DNA of 64,000 nt from Streptomyces filipinensis (GTDB taxonomy: Bacteria > Actinomycetota > Actinomycetes > Streptomycetales > Streptomycetaceae): NCBI RefSeq assembly GCF_014649495.1, contig NZ_BMTD01000006.1, forward strand, positions 124,001-188,000. Direction: 5' to 3'. Positions 1-7,608 of the stretch are shown one piece after another (within the stretch, counting starts at the first letter, position 1; the number at the start of each line of letters is the position of its first letter). Made by a program: the position numbers and the translations under genes. The notes below the pieces were generated by a model. That model saw nothing but the letters and a program-made list of their open reading frames with translations. It made no database searches and was not told the DNA's origin.

Positions 1-1
1 G

Positions 2-184
2 TCCGGCTGCGTCTACGGCAACACCGACCCGGCCCGCGACCTGCCGGTGCTCGCCGAGCACGTGCGGGAGGGCCGCCTGGACCTCTCCGCGCTCGTCACC
101 GAGCGGATCGCCCTGGAGGGCATCCCGGCCGCCTTCGAGAACATGCTCGCGGGCAAGGGCGGCCGGGCGCTGGTGGTGTTCTGA
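2..184 (+). CDS. Zinc-dependent alcohol dehydrogenase, C-terminal fragment
   Basis: Only the last 60 residues are in the window; the gene begins to the left. The reading frame from base 2 to the TGA at 182-184 encodes a tail containing GCVYGN, then a segment like EGRLDLSALVTERIALEGI and AFENMLAGKGGRALVVF. This is the usual end of class III-type, MDR-superfamily zinc alcohol dehydrogenases (a Gly-rich loop, then a segment on the return of the catalytic domain). The active-site and zinc ligands lie outside the window, so substrate and cofactor cannot be judged. The converging neighbour is a DMT exporter. Confidence 0.8.
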   Translation, partial: SGCVYGNTDPARDLPVLAEHVREGRLDLSALVTERIALEGIPAAFENMLAGKGGRALVVF

Positions 185-227
185 CCCCGGTCGTCCGGGT
201 GCCGGTGATCCTCCGGTTCCCGGCGCC

Positions 228-1163
228 TCAGGTGACCTTCTCGGGTCGCGGCTGCTCGCCGGCCGCGACCCGGACCGTCCGGCCCCCGCGCGCCCGGGAC
301 CGCGAGACCGCCACGCCCGCGAGACACAGCACACCGCCGGCCAGCGTGAGCACGCCCGGCACCTCGCCGAGCACCACCCACGACATCAGCACCACCAGCG
401 CGGGCACGGCGTACGTCGTCGCGCCCATCCGGCTCGCGGTGCTGCGGGCGAGCGCGTAGGCCCAGGTCGTGAAGGCGAGCGCGGTCGGGAAGACGCCCAG
501 GTAGACCATGTTCAGGGTCGCGGACACGGGCGCGTGGGCGACCTCGTGCACCAACTGCCCGGCGAACGGCAGACAGCACACGGCGCCGACCAGGCACCCG
601 AACATCGTCACCTGCAGGGCACTCGCGTGCCCCAGGGCCGGCTTCTGCGCGACGACGCCGGCGGCGTAGGTCACCGCGGCGAGCAGGCACAGCACCACAC
701 CGAGCACGGAGGAACCGCCCCCGCCCGACATCGACAGGCCCACGGTCACCGCGCCGGCGAACGACACGGCCATCCCGGCCAGCAGCCGCGGCGGCATCGG
801 GTCGCCGAGCAGGCGGGCGCCGAGCAGGGCGATCAGCAGGGGGCCTATGTTCACGACGAGGGCCGCGGTGCCGGCGTCCACCTGCTGCTCGCCCCAGTTC
901 AGGACGACCATGTAGAACCCGAACCACAGCACCCCGGACAGCAGGATCCCGCGCCAGGCGGCCCTGGGAGGCAGTCCTTCCCGGCGTACGGCCCAGATGA
1001 CCGCCAGGGCGAGGGTGCCCGACGCCAGCCGGCCGAGGGCCAGCGCACCGGGGGAGTACTCCTGGCCCGCGCTCCGGATCGCCACGAAGGCCGACGCCCA
1101 CAGGACGACGCTGACGACGGCTGCGCCGGCGGGCAGCAGACGGTGACGGGGGGCGGCGTTCAT
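228..1163 (-). CDS. EamA/DMT-family transporter
   Basis: An integral membrane protein of about 311 residues with about ten hydrophobic helices arranged as two EamA repeats, typical of the drug/metabolite transporter superfamily. The first helix has the characteristic VLWASAFVAIR, and the second half repeats this pattern. The substrate is unknown; family members export amino acids or small metabolites. Two adjacent ATGs (1166 and 1163) follow a GGGAG ribosome site; the second has better spacing. A longer open frame reaches 1415 but its extra residues are Arg/Ala/Pro-rich and have no ribosome site. It is transcribed towards the left-end dehydrogenase. Confidence 0.88.
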   Translation of the reverse strand: MNAAPRHRLLPAGAAVVSVVLWASAFVAIRSAGQEYSPGALALGRLASGTLALAVIWAVRREGLPPRAAWRGILLSGVLWFGFYMVVLNWGEQQVDAGTAALVVNIGPLLIALLGARLLGDPMPPRLLAGMAVSFAGAVTVGLSMSGGGGSSVLGVVLCLLAAVTYAAGVVAQKPALGHASALQVTMFGCLVGAVCCLPFAGQLVHEVAHAPVSATLNMVYLGVFPTALAFTTWAYALARSTASRMGATTYAVPALVVLMSWVVLGEVPGVLTLAGGVLCLAGVAVSRSRARGGRTVRVAAGEQPRPEKVT

Positions 1164-1340
1164 CATGCTCCCGAGGCTAGGTGGAAGAGCCGGCTGACGG
1201 CTGGCGGATATCGGACAGGGCGCTGGTGCCGCTGCGGGCCGTGCGGCGATGCGTTTGACCGCGCTCGTGGGGCGCCGCCCGCGCCCACCCGGGGCGCCCC
1301 GGCGGCACGACTGCCCGCAGGCCGCGGCGGTGGCGGAGTG

Positions 1341-1370
1341 CCCCTGAGGGGCGCGGGGAACCGCGCGACC
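1341..1370. repeat. Streptomyces intergenic repeat, copy 1
   Basis: A short copy of a dispersed element: a CCCCTGAGGGG palindrome followed by GCGCGGGGAACCGCGCGACC. The same core occurs inverted at 6233-6270 and in a longer form at 31709-31778 and 57478-57544. All four are between genes. This resembles a repeat I know to be frequent in Streptomyces intergenic DNA. Its function is unknown. Confidence 0.65.
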
Positions 1371-1424
1371 GGACCGGACCCGCACGCGGCGCACGGCACG
1401 ACCCCCCACCTCCATGGCCGAACC

Positions 1425-2132
1425 TCACCGCAGCGCCCCCGGCGGGATACCCAGCAGCGCCGACAACTCCCGCTCCCCCGACGGAGTCACCCGCACGGCC
1501 CGCGCCGAGCCGATCCGCGCGCACCACCCCGCATCCAGCGCGTGCCCGCACAGCGCGGCCCCCGCCGCCCCCGCGAGATGCGGACGCCGCTCGGTCCAGT
1601 CGAGGCACGCGCGGGCCAGCGGACGCCGGCCGGACAGGTCGAGCGCGATGCCCGCCGCGGCGAACCACTCCACCCCCGCCTCGGTGAGCGCGAACCCCGT
1701 GTCCTGCCGCAACAGCCCGCGCAGGGTCAGCGCGTCCGTGACCGCCATCCCGAGCCGCCCGGCGAGATGGTCGTAACAGGTACGGCCGCGCGCCATCGCG
1801 GACCCGGCGCTCGACTCCCGCAGCGAACGCGGCCGTACGGCCGCCGGAGGCACCTGCGCGGCCAGCTCCTCCACCAGCTCCGCCACGCGCGCGTCGGCCA
1901 GCCGTACATACCGATGCCGGCCCTGCCGTTCCTCCGCGAGCAGGCCGCCGGCCACCAGCTTGCCCAGATGCTCACTGAGCGTCGACGCGGCGACCCCGGC
2001 GTGCCGGGCGAGCTCACCGGCGGTCCAGGCCCGTCCGTCGAGCAGCGCCAGCAGACACGCGGCCCGGGTCTCGTCGGCGAGCAGCGCCGCCAGCGAGGCG
2101 AGCCCGGTCGCCCGGGGATCCCTGGTGGTCAT
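1425..2132 (-). CDS. ArsR-type winged-helix transcriptional regulator
   Basis: A 235-residue regulator. Residues about 10-85 are a winged helix of ArsR type: ADETRAACLLALLDGRAW, then the recognition helix VAASTLSEHLGKLVAGGLL and a wing with RHRYVRL. The C-terminal 120 residues carry a second domain seen in long Streptomyces ArsR-like proteins (GRTCYDHLAGRLG motif), of unknown ligand. No Cys metal-binding box is visible in the recognition helix, so metal sensing is not supported. The start was set at the ATG at 2132 (MTTRDPR) rather than twelve codons upstream. It lies 46 bases downstream of the TetR gene in the same direction. Confidence 0.85.
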   Translation of the reverse strand: MTTRDPRATGLASLAALLADETRAACLLALLDGRAWTAGELARHAGVAASTLSEHLGKLVAGGLLAEERQGRHRYVRLADARVAELVEELAAQVPPAAVRPRSLRESSAGSAMARGRTCYDHLAGRLGMAVTDALTLRGLLRQDTGFALTEAGVEWFAAAGIALDLSGRRPLARACLDWTERRPHLAGAAGAALCGHALDAGWCARIGSARAVRVTPSGERELSALLGIPPGALR

Positions 2133-2178
2133 GCGGCCAGCATGCGGCACCGACGCTTCGGTGCCCACCGAATTGTTC

Positions 2179-2820
2179 TCACACGCTCTGCCGCGCCTGT
2201 TCGTACTGCTGCGTCAGCCCGTCCAGCAGCGCCGCCAGACCGGTCTCGAAGGCCCGCTCGTCGATCTTCTCCTGCTGCTCGGCGAGCAGATGGGCCTGGC
2301 CCAGATGGGGATAGTCGGCCGGGTCGTACGCGCTCGCGTCGTCCACGAAGCCCCCGGCGAACGAACCGAGCGCGGAGCCCATGATGAAGTACCGCATCAG
2401 CGCCCCGATGGAGGTCGCCTGGGCCGGCGGCCAGCCCGCGCCGACCATCGCGCCGTACACCGCGTCCGCCAGCCGCAGCGCGGCGGGGCGGCGGCCCGGC
2501 CCGCGCGCGAGGACCGGGACGATGTTCGGGTGGTCGCGCAGGGCGGCCCGGTAGGAGACGGCCCAGTCGCGCAGCGCGGTGCGCCAGTCGCGGCCGTCCT
2601 CGAACATCGACAGGTCCACCAGACCGCTCACCGAATCGGCGACCGCCTCCAGGATCTCGTCCTTGGTGCGGAAGTGGTTGTAGAGCGAGGGCCCGCTCAC
2701 CCCCAGCTCGGCGGCGAGCCGGCGGGTGGATACGGCCGCCAGTCCCTCCCGGTCCACGAGTTCCCGGGCCGTCTCGACGATCCGGTCGGTGCTGAGGAGA
2801 GGCTTGCGCGGTCGGGCCAT
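2179..2820 (-). CDS. TetR-family regulator, divergent from acyl-CoA dehydrogenase
   Basis: A 213-residue TetR repressor. The N-terminal HTH is clear (STRRLAAELGVSGPSLYNHF, residues about 30-50), followed by a helical ligand-binding domain. It starts at ATG 2820 (MARPRKP); a second ATG three codons earlier is possible. It is divergent from the acyl-CoA dehydrogenase at 2931 and a TAGCAGTGCTA palindrome lies between them, so autoregulation and control of the dehydrogenase are likely. The ligand is unknown; an acyl-CoA is a reasonable guess from context only. Confidence 0.9.
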   Translation of the reverse strand: MARPRKPLLSTDRIVETARELVDREGLAAVSTRRLAAELGVSGPSLYNHFRTKDEILEAVADSVSGLVDLSMFEDGRDWRTALRDWAVSYRAALRDHPNIVPVLARGPGRRPAALRLADAVYGAMVGAGWPPAQATSIGALMRYFIMGSALGSFAGGFVDDASAYDPADYPHLGQAHLLAEQQEKIDERAFETGLAALLDGLTQQYEQARQSV

Positions 2821-2847
2821 GGCGCACATAGTAGGGCTGCGAACAGA

Positions 2848-2864
2848 AACTAGCAGTGCTAATT
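2848..2864. promoter_or_regulatory. Candidate TetR operator between divergent genes
   Basis: TAGCAGTGCTA at 2851-2861 is a perfect 5-bp inverted repeat around one central base, flanked by AA and TT that extend the symmetry. It lies in the AT-richest part of the divergent promoter region, 30 bases from the TetR start and about 70 bases from the dehydrogenase start. This arrangement is typical of a TetR operator; binding by the adjacent TetR is inferred. Confidence 0.55.
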
Positions 2865-2930
2865 TAAATGTACGGCTTTCAAGGTCCTCCGGGTCCCCGC
2901 CGTATCCGTCGTCTTCTGTGGGGTGATCGC

Positions 2931-4085
2931 GTGGTGAACCTGGAACTGAGTGAGGAACAGGCCGCCGTACGGCAGCTCGCCCGGGACTTCGTGGAGCGCG
3001 AGATAGCCCCGCACGTGGTCGCCTGGGACCGGGCCGAGGAGGTCGACCGGGGCATCGTGAAGAAGCTCGGCGAGGTCGGCTTCCTCGGTCTGACCGTCGA
3101 CGAGGAGTACGGCGGTTCCGGCGGCGACCACCTCGCGTACTGCCTGGTCACCGAGGAGCTGGGCCGCGGGGACTCGTCGGTCCGCGGAATCGTGTCCGTC
3201 TCCCTCGGGCTCGTGGCCAAGACGATCGCCGCCTGGGGGACCGAGGAGCACAAGCGGCGCTGGCTGCCGGGGCTGACCGCGGGCGAGTACGTCGGCTGCT
3301 TCGGCCTGACCGAGCCCGGCACCGGATCCGACGCCGGCAACCTCACCACCCGTGCCGTGCGCGACGGCGACGACTACGTCATCAACGGCACCAAGATGTT
3401 CATCACGAACGGCACATGGGCGGACGTCGTCCTGCTCTTCGCACGCTCCACCGACGCCCCCGGGCACAAGGGCGTGTCCGCCTTCCTCGTGCCCACCGAC
3501 ACCCCCGGCCTGACCCGCCGCCCCCTCCACGGCAAACTCGGCCTGCGCGGCCAGGCCACCGCCGAACTCGTCCTGGAGGACGTGCGGGTGCCCGCATCGG
3601 CGATGGTCGGGGAGCCGGGCAAGGGTTTCTCGGTGGCCATGTCCGCGCTGGCCAAGGGGCGGATGTCGGTGGCCGCGGGCTGTGTCGGCATCGCCCAGGC
3701 CGCCCTGGACGCGGCCGTGCGGTACGCCGGTGAGCGCGAGCAGTTCGGCAAGCCGATCGCCCGTCACCAGCTGGTGCAGGAGCTGATCAGCGACATCGCC
3801 GTCGACGTGGACGCCGCCCGGCTGCTCACCTGGCGGGTCGCCGACCTGATCGACCGCGGCCTGCCGTTCGCCGTGGAGTCCTCCAAGGCCAAGCTGTTCG
3901 CCTCCGAGGCCGCCGTCCGCGCCGCCAACAACGCCCTGCAGGTCTTCGGGGGCTACGGCTACATCGACGAGTACCCGGCCGGCAAACTCCTGCGCGACGC
4001 CCGCGTGATGACCCTGTACGAGGGCACCAGCCAGATCCAGAAACTGCTCATCGGCCGTTCGCTGACCGGGGTTTCGGCGTTCTGA
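2931..4085 (+). CDS. Acyl-CoA dehydrogenase
   Basis: A 384-residue flavoprotein of normal length for the family, catalysing alpha,beta-dehydrogenation of an acyl-CoA with FAD. Visible signatures are CFGLTEPGTGSDAGNL in the middle beta domain, REQFGKPI in the C-terminal helical domain, and ALQVFGGYGYIDEYP followed by the catalytic base in YEGTSQIQK. The start is GTG 2931 (or 2934) after TGGGGTG; an ATG at 2868 would put the start against the palindromic operator and adds an atypical N-terminus. The acyl chain substrate cannot be read from the sequence. It is followed by a 14-bp hairpin terminator. Confidence 0.93.
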   Translation: MVNLELSEEQAAVRQLARDFVEREIAPHVVAWDRAEEVDRGIVKKLGEVGFLGLTVDEEYGGSGGDHLAYCLVTEELGRGDSSVRGIVSVSLGLVAKTIAAWGTEEHKRRWLPGLTAGEYVGCFGLTEPGTGSDAGNLTTRAVRDGDDYVINGTKMFITNGTWADVVLLFARSTDAPGHKGVSAFLVPTDTPGLTRRPLHGKLGLRGQATAELVLEDVRVPASAMVGEPGKGFSVAMSALAKGRMSVAAGCVGIAQAALDAAVRYAGEREQFGKPIARHQLVQELISDIAVDVDAARLLTWRVADLIDRGLPFAVESSKAKLFASEAAVRAANNALQVFGGYGYIDEYPAGKLLRDARVMTLYEGTSQIQKLLIGRSLTGVSAF

Positions 4086-4117
4086 GCGCGCTCGGGCTGA
4101 GTACGCGTCTGAGTACG

Positions 4118-4149
4118 TCGGCGGATGTGGCGTGTGCCACATCCGCCGA
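4118..4149 (+). terminator. Hairpin terminator after acyl-CoA dehydrogenase
   Basis: TCGGCGGATGTGGC (4118-4131) pairs perfectly with 4136-4149 around a GTGT loop: a 14-bp stem 33 bases after the dehydrogenase stop. It has no T-run, as is usual for Streptomyces terminators. It ends 11 bases before the next gene. Confidence 0.75.
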
Positions 4150-4160
4150 TGCTGTCTGTC

Positions 4161-4448
4161 ATGAGCGACACACCGGTCAAGCAGCAGAGCACGGCCGCCT
4201 TCTACGGGCAGGCCGTCGCCTCCTTCTCGATCGCCATGGCGGCCACCGCCATCGGCATCTTCCGGCTGGACGCCGACGCCTGGGTGCGGGCCTTCCTCGC
4301 CATCGCCGTCCTGTACCTGGTCACCTCCGCCTTCACCCTCGCCAAGGTCATCCGCGACCGCCAGGAGGCCGGGCGCATCGTCAGCCGCGTCGACCAGGCG
4401 CGCCTGGAGAAGCTGCTGGCCGAACACGACCCCTTCGAGAAGCTCTGA
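4161..4448 (+). CDS. YiaA/YiaB-family inner membrane protein
   Basis: A 95-residue protein with two membrane helices (residues about 16-35 and 42-62) separated by a short loop RLDADAW, then a charged amphipathic C-terminal tail rich in Lys, Arg and Glu. Length, the AFYGQAVASFSIAMAATAIG first helix and the two-helix hairpin match the YiaAB family of unknown function. The start is the ATG at 4161 (MSDTPVKQQ), immediately after the preceding terminator, so it probably has its own promoter overlapping the hairpin region or is read through. Confidence 0.8.
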   Translation: MSDTPVKQQSTAAFYGQAVASFSIAMAATAIGIFRLDADAWVRAFLAIAVLYLVTSAFTLAKVIRDRQEAGRIVSRVDQARLEKLLAEHDPFEKL

Positions 4449-4521
4449 CCGGCCGCACTAAGCGCCCGCTCACCGTCGGCGGTATGGTGGTGCTCCTGTC
4501 ACCGAGAGGGGCGAGCAAGCG

Positions 4522-5145
4522 ATGAGTACGGCGGAGGAGACGACCGGCGGCGAAGTGGAGCCGTGGGACGAGGTCACCCCGGACGCGGCCCGGCGACTGC
4601 TGATCGCCGCCGTGGAGGCCTTCGCCGAGCGCGGCTACCACGCGACGACGACCCGCGACATCGCGGGCCGCGCCGGCATGAGCCCGGCCGCGCTCTACAT
4701 CCACTACAAGACCAAGGAAGAGCTGCTCCACCGGATCAGCCGGATCGGCCACGACAAGGCCCTCGACATCCTGCGCACGGCTGCGCGGCGGGAGGGCACC
4801 GCGGCCGAGCGGCTGGCCGACGCGGTCAGTTCCTTCGTCCGCTGGCACGCCGGCCGGCGCACCACCGCGCGGGTCGTGCAGTACGAACTCGACGCGCTCG
4901 GTCCCGAGGCGCGCGCCGAGATCGTCGCGCTGCGCCGCCAGGTCGACGCCGAGGTGCGCGGGATCGTCGAGGACGGCGTGGCCTCGGGTGAGTTCGACGT
5001 GCTGGACGTCCACGGCACCACGCTCGCCGTGCTGTCGCTGTGCATCGACGTGGCCCGCTGGTTCACCGTCGACGGCCCGCGCACCCCGGAGGAGGTCGGC
5101 GCGCTCTACGCCGACCTGGTCCTGCGGATGGTGGGCGCGAAGTAG
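4522..5145 (+). CDS. TetR-family regulator, convergent with MaoC dehydratase
   Basis: A 207-residue TetR protein. The HTH lies at about residues 40-66 (TTTRDIAGRAGMSPAALYIH, then YKTKEELL), and the C-terminal domain contains the HAGRRTTARVVQYEL segment common in regulators of acyl-CoA metabolism. A GAGAGG ribosome site precedes the ATG. It is convergent with the MaoC gene, with which it shares a small hairpin spanning both stop codons. It is a candidate binder of the CTAAGCA palindrome upstream of maoC at 5644-5659, which is an inference. Confidence 0.9.
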   Translation: MSTAEETTGGEVEPWDEVTPDAARRLLIAAVEAFAERGYHATTTRDIAGRAGMSPAALYIHYKTKEELLHRISRIGHDKALDILRTAARREGTAAERLADAVSSFVRWHAGRRTTARVVQYELDALGPEARAEIVALRRQVDAEVRGIVEDGVASGEFDVLDVHGTTLAVLSLCIDVARWFTVDGPRTPEEVGALYADLVLRMVGAK

Positions 5146-5161
5146 CCGCCCGCCCGGCTAC
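5142..5161. terminator. Compact convergent terminator spanning two stop codons
   Basis: GTAGCCG (5142-5148) pairs with CGGCTAC (5155-5161) around CCCGCC. The TAG stop of the TetR gene and the TAG stop of the opposing MaoC gene both lie in the stem. A 7-bp stem is short, so activity is uncertain. Confidence 0.45.
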
Positions 5162-5619
5162 AGGTAGTACCGGGCGACCGACTCCGCGACGCACACCGGC
5201 TTGTCGCCGCCCTCGCGCTCCACGGTGAAGGCGACCGTCACCTGGACGCCACCGGTGACGTCCTCGACGCCGGTGATCGTCGCGGTGGCGCGCAGCCGGG
5301 AGCCCACGGGGACCGGGGCGGGGAAGCGGACCTTGTTGGTGCCGTAGTTCACGCCCATCTTCACGCCCTCGACCCGGATCAGCTGCGGGCCGAAGAGCGG
5401 GAGCAGCGAGAGGGTCAGGTAGCCGTGCGCGATGGTGGTCTTGAACGGCCCCGCGGCGGCCTTCTCCGGGTCCACGTGGATCCACTGGTGGTCGCCGGTG
5501 GCCTCGGCGAACAGGTCGATGCGCTTCTGGTCGACCTCCAGCCACTCGGTGTGGCCCAGCTGCTCGCCCACGGCGGCCCGCAGCTCGTCGGGGGAGGTGA
5601 AGGTCCTCGGTTCTGCCAT
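5158..5619 (-). CDS. MaoC-family (R)-specific enoyl-CoA hydratase
   Basis: A 153-residue single hot-dog domain protein. The hydratase signature is visible: DHQWIHVDPEKAA, with the catalytic Asp/His pair, followed by GPFKTTIAHGYLTLSLLP. Length and motif fit stand-alone MaoC dehydratases such as the mycobacterial HtdY/HtdZ type, which add water to enoyl-CoA to give (R)-3-hydroxyacyl-CoA. The gene starts 25 bases from a perfect operator-like palindrome at 5644-5659 and shares its promoter region with divergent soxR. Confidence 0.92.
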   Translation of the reverse strand: MAEPRTFTSPDELRAAVGEQLGHTEWLEVDQKRIDLFAEATGDHQWIHVDPEKAAAGPFKTTIAHGYLTLSLLPLFGPQLIRVEGVKMGVNYGTNKVRFPAPVPVGSRLRATATITGVEDVTGGVQVTVAFTVEREGGDKPVCVAESVARYYL

Positions 5620-5643
5620 GTTCCCGGCCTCTCGCTCGCATGT

Positions 5644-5659
5644 CTAAGCAACTGCTTAG
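5644..5659. promoter_or_regulatory. Perfect palindrome upstream of maoC (candidate TetR operator)
   Basis: CTAAGCA-AC-TGCTTAG is a perfect 16-base inverted repeat 25 bases upstream of the maoC start codon and 66 bases upstream of soxR. AAGCA/TGCTT half sites are typical of TetR-family operators of lipid metabolism. The convergent TetR gene at 4522 is the nearest candidate regulator. Confidence 0.6.
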
Positions 5660-5724
5660 CATGGTCGGGTGCGGGGCGCCTGTCAACGGACCGCGACCGG
5701 TTGCGGGCCGCTAGGCTCTGAGGA

Positions 5725-6183
5725 GTGCCGCAGATTCCCGAGAAGATCCACGAGCTGACCGTCGGCCAGTTGTCCGCGCGCAGCGGCGCCGCCGTCTCCG
5801 CGCTGCACTTCTACGAGGCCAAGGGCCTGATCAGCAGCCGCCGCACCTCCGGCAACCAGCGCCGCTACACGCGTGACACCCTGCGCCGGGTCGCCTTCGT
5901 CCGCGCGGCGCAGCGGGTCGGGATCCCGCTGGCCACGATCCGGGACGCCCTGGCGGAGCTGCCCGAGGAACGGACGCCGAACCGGGAGGACTGGGCGCGG
6001 CTGTCGGAGAAGTGGCGCGCGGAGCTCGACGAACGCATCCAGCAGCTGAACCGTTTGCGCGATCATCTGACCGACTGCATCGGCTGCGGGTGCCTGTCCC
6101 TGGAGAACTGCGTCCTGTCCAACCCGGACGACGTGTTCGGCGAGCGGCTGACGGGGTCGAGGCTGCTGGCCGAGGGCCGCTGA
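5725..6183 (+). CDS. soxR: Redox-sensing MerR-family regulator SoxR
   Basis: A 152-residue MerR-type activator. The N-terminal winged helix reads [20 protein letters not shown] followed by EAKGLI, then a dimerisation coiled coil ([14 protein letters not shown]), and near the C-terminus the [2Fe-2S] cluster motif [12 protein letters not shown] (C-x2-C-x-C-x5-C) that defines SoxR. In Streptomyces SoxR senses redox-active compounds, including the cell's own pigments, rather than superoxide. The start is GTG 5725, with GAGGAG immediately upstream at unusually short spacing. Neither neighbour is an obvious SoxR target and I see no SoxR box in the shared region with maoC. Confidence 0.96.
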   Translation: MPQIPEKIHELTVGQLSARSGAAVSALHFYEAKGLISSRRTSGNQRRYTRDTLRRVAFVRAAQRVGIPLATIRDALAELPEERTPNREDWARLSEKWRAELDERIQQLNRLRDHLTDCIGCGCLSLENCVLSNPDDVFGERLTGSRLLAEGR

Positions 6184-6232
6184 CATCCGGCTGCGGGGAA
6201 GGGGGGCCGCCGTCCGCCCCACGCGGGGCGTG

Positions 6233-6270
6233 GTGGCTCGTCGCGCGGTTCCCCCGCGCCCCTTCGGGGC
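6233..6270. repeat. Streptomyces intergenic repeat, copy 2 (inverted)
   Basis: GTGGCTCGTCGCGCGGTTCC followed by CCCGCGCCCCTTCGGGG is the reverse complement of the core seen at 1341-1370 (GGGGCGCGGGGAACCGCGCG) plus the CCACG arm of the longer copies. It fills the gap between convergent soxR and the RNA ligase gene and could also act as a terminator. Confidence 0.65.
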
Positions 6271-6289
6271 GTTCCCCGCCGCCGGCACC

Positions 6290-7357
6290 TCACTCGTACT
6301 CGGTGCCACCCTTGCGTGTCAGGTACGCCGGACTGACCGCCTTGGCGATGGCCCGACCGCCGGTCACCGCGCTGTGCCGCTCGACCGCGGGACGTACGAC
6401 CACGCCCTCCCGCAGATGCAGCCCCCGTCCGGACACCGTCTCGTGCCCGCTCGCGAACTCCAGCACGCGCTCGATGTCGTACGGCCCGGCGTACAGCCGG
6501 GGCACCACCGGCAGCTCCCCGTCCAGCACCTCCGCCGCGTCCAGCCAGCGCACGGCGCCGTCCACCTCCGCCGAGACGTCGAACGCCGCGTACCCCAGCG
6601 TGTCCCGCCGTCCGTCGGCGCCGTACGACAGGTCCTGCACCCCGGCGCCGTAGACCTCGCCGAAGATCCCGACCCGCCGCGCGCCCAGCCGCTCGCACAG
6701 CCGCGCCGCCACCTCGGCGACGCCGTGCCCGCGCACCGCCCGCCAGTACAGGTTCCGCGGATCCTCCCTCAGCGCCAGGGACCTGGCGCCGAAGCCCTTG
6801 GAGGAGACGTACACCCGCCCCTCGTCGGCCACATACGTCAACAGGCAGGCGGAGCCGTGGAGTTTCTCGGTCAGGACGACCGGCTCGCCCGGTGTGAAGA
6901 CGTCCGGGTAGCGCTGGATGTTCTCGATGTCGACCCACGGGAGCAGATCCGGCGCCGGCTCGACCTCGCCGGCCATGGTCGGCGGGATCGGCGGCACCCA
7001 CTTGGTGATGCCCAGCCGCTCGGCGAAGTCCGTCCCCTCGGCCGCCGCCCGCGCCAGGTCCACGTCCGCCAGCGCCTTCGGCCGGCACACGATGCCCTGC
7101 GACAGCTCGCCGCGCAGCCGCACCGCCTTGACCCGGTTGGCCTCGCCGCCCGCCAGCCGTCCGGTCAGGCCCAGCTCCTCGATCAGCGCGGGCGGGAGCA
7201 CGGACTGCTCGGGCACGTAGACGGCGGCCTCACCGGTCCGGTAGGCGCCCTTGGCGACGACGGCCCGGTACAGGCCCACCTGGGCCAGTTCGAGCGCGTC
7301 GGCGTTCGGATGCTCGTGGACGGTCAGCACTTCGGCGGTGACCCGCAGGGTGGACAT
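6290..7357 (-). CDS. Rnl5-type (DRB0094 family) ATP-dependent RNA ligase
   Basis: A 355-residue protein matching the RNA ligase family of Deinococcus radiodurans DraRnl: an N-terminal OB-fold-like domain (STLRVTAEVLTVHEHPNADA and QGIVCRP, residues 1-110) followed by a nucleotidyltransferase domain. Motif I is TEKLHGSA with the adenylated Lys at residue 165; later motifs are VYVSSKGFG, RVGIFGEVYG, LREGVVVRP and a final KAV. The family joins 3'-OH/5'-phosphate nicks in RNA. The start is ATG 7357. No RNA repair partner (Pnkp, Hen1, RtcB) is adjacent, so its biological role is open. Confidence 0.9.
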   Translation of the reverse strand: MSTLRVTAEVLTVHEHPNADALELAQVGLYRAVVAKGAYRTGEAAVYVPEQSVLPPALIEELGLTGRLAGGEANRVKAVRLRGELSQGIVCRPKALADVDLARAAAEGTDFAERLGITKWVPPIPPTMAGEVEPAPDLLPWVDIENIQRYPDVFTPGEPVVLTEKLHGSACLLTYVADEGRVYVSSKGFGARSLALREDPRNLYWRAVRGHGVAEVAARLCERLGARRVGIFGEVYGAGVQDLSYGADGRRDTLGYAAFDVSAEVDGAVRWLDAAEVLDGELPVVPRLYAGPYDIERVLEFASGHETVSGRGLHLREGVVVRPAVERHSAVTGGRAIAKAVSPAYLTRKGGTEYE

Positions 7358-7608
7358 GGGACTCCCCGTGTTCATCGGTTCGGTTTCATCGCCTCCACTG
7401 TCCGGACGGGAAACGGCTGGAGCGAGCGGATTTGCCGGTGGTAGCGTCGGCCCCTTCTACAGCCCAGGCCCGCCCCGCGGGCCGAACGGGCCTCGGCGCC
7501 GCAGGCGTTCGTCCTCGCCCGGTGGCCTCGGCTGCGCGGACTCCCGCCGATGCGACCCGGCGGGTGACGAGTCGCCGTTCACCCGGTGGGACCGGGACCC
7601 CGTGTGCC

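Noticed and set aside
1167..1424. Open frames in the gap between the DMT and ArsR genes
   Set aside because: Three frames are open but their products are Arg/Ala/Pro-rich without ribosome sites. The gap contains only promoter DNA and a repeat copy.
2868..2930. ATG 2868 as start of the acyl-CoA dehydrogenase
   Set aside because: It would begin seven bases from the palindromic operator and adds 21 atypical residues; GTG 2931 has a ribosome site and gives normal family length.
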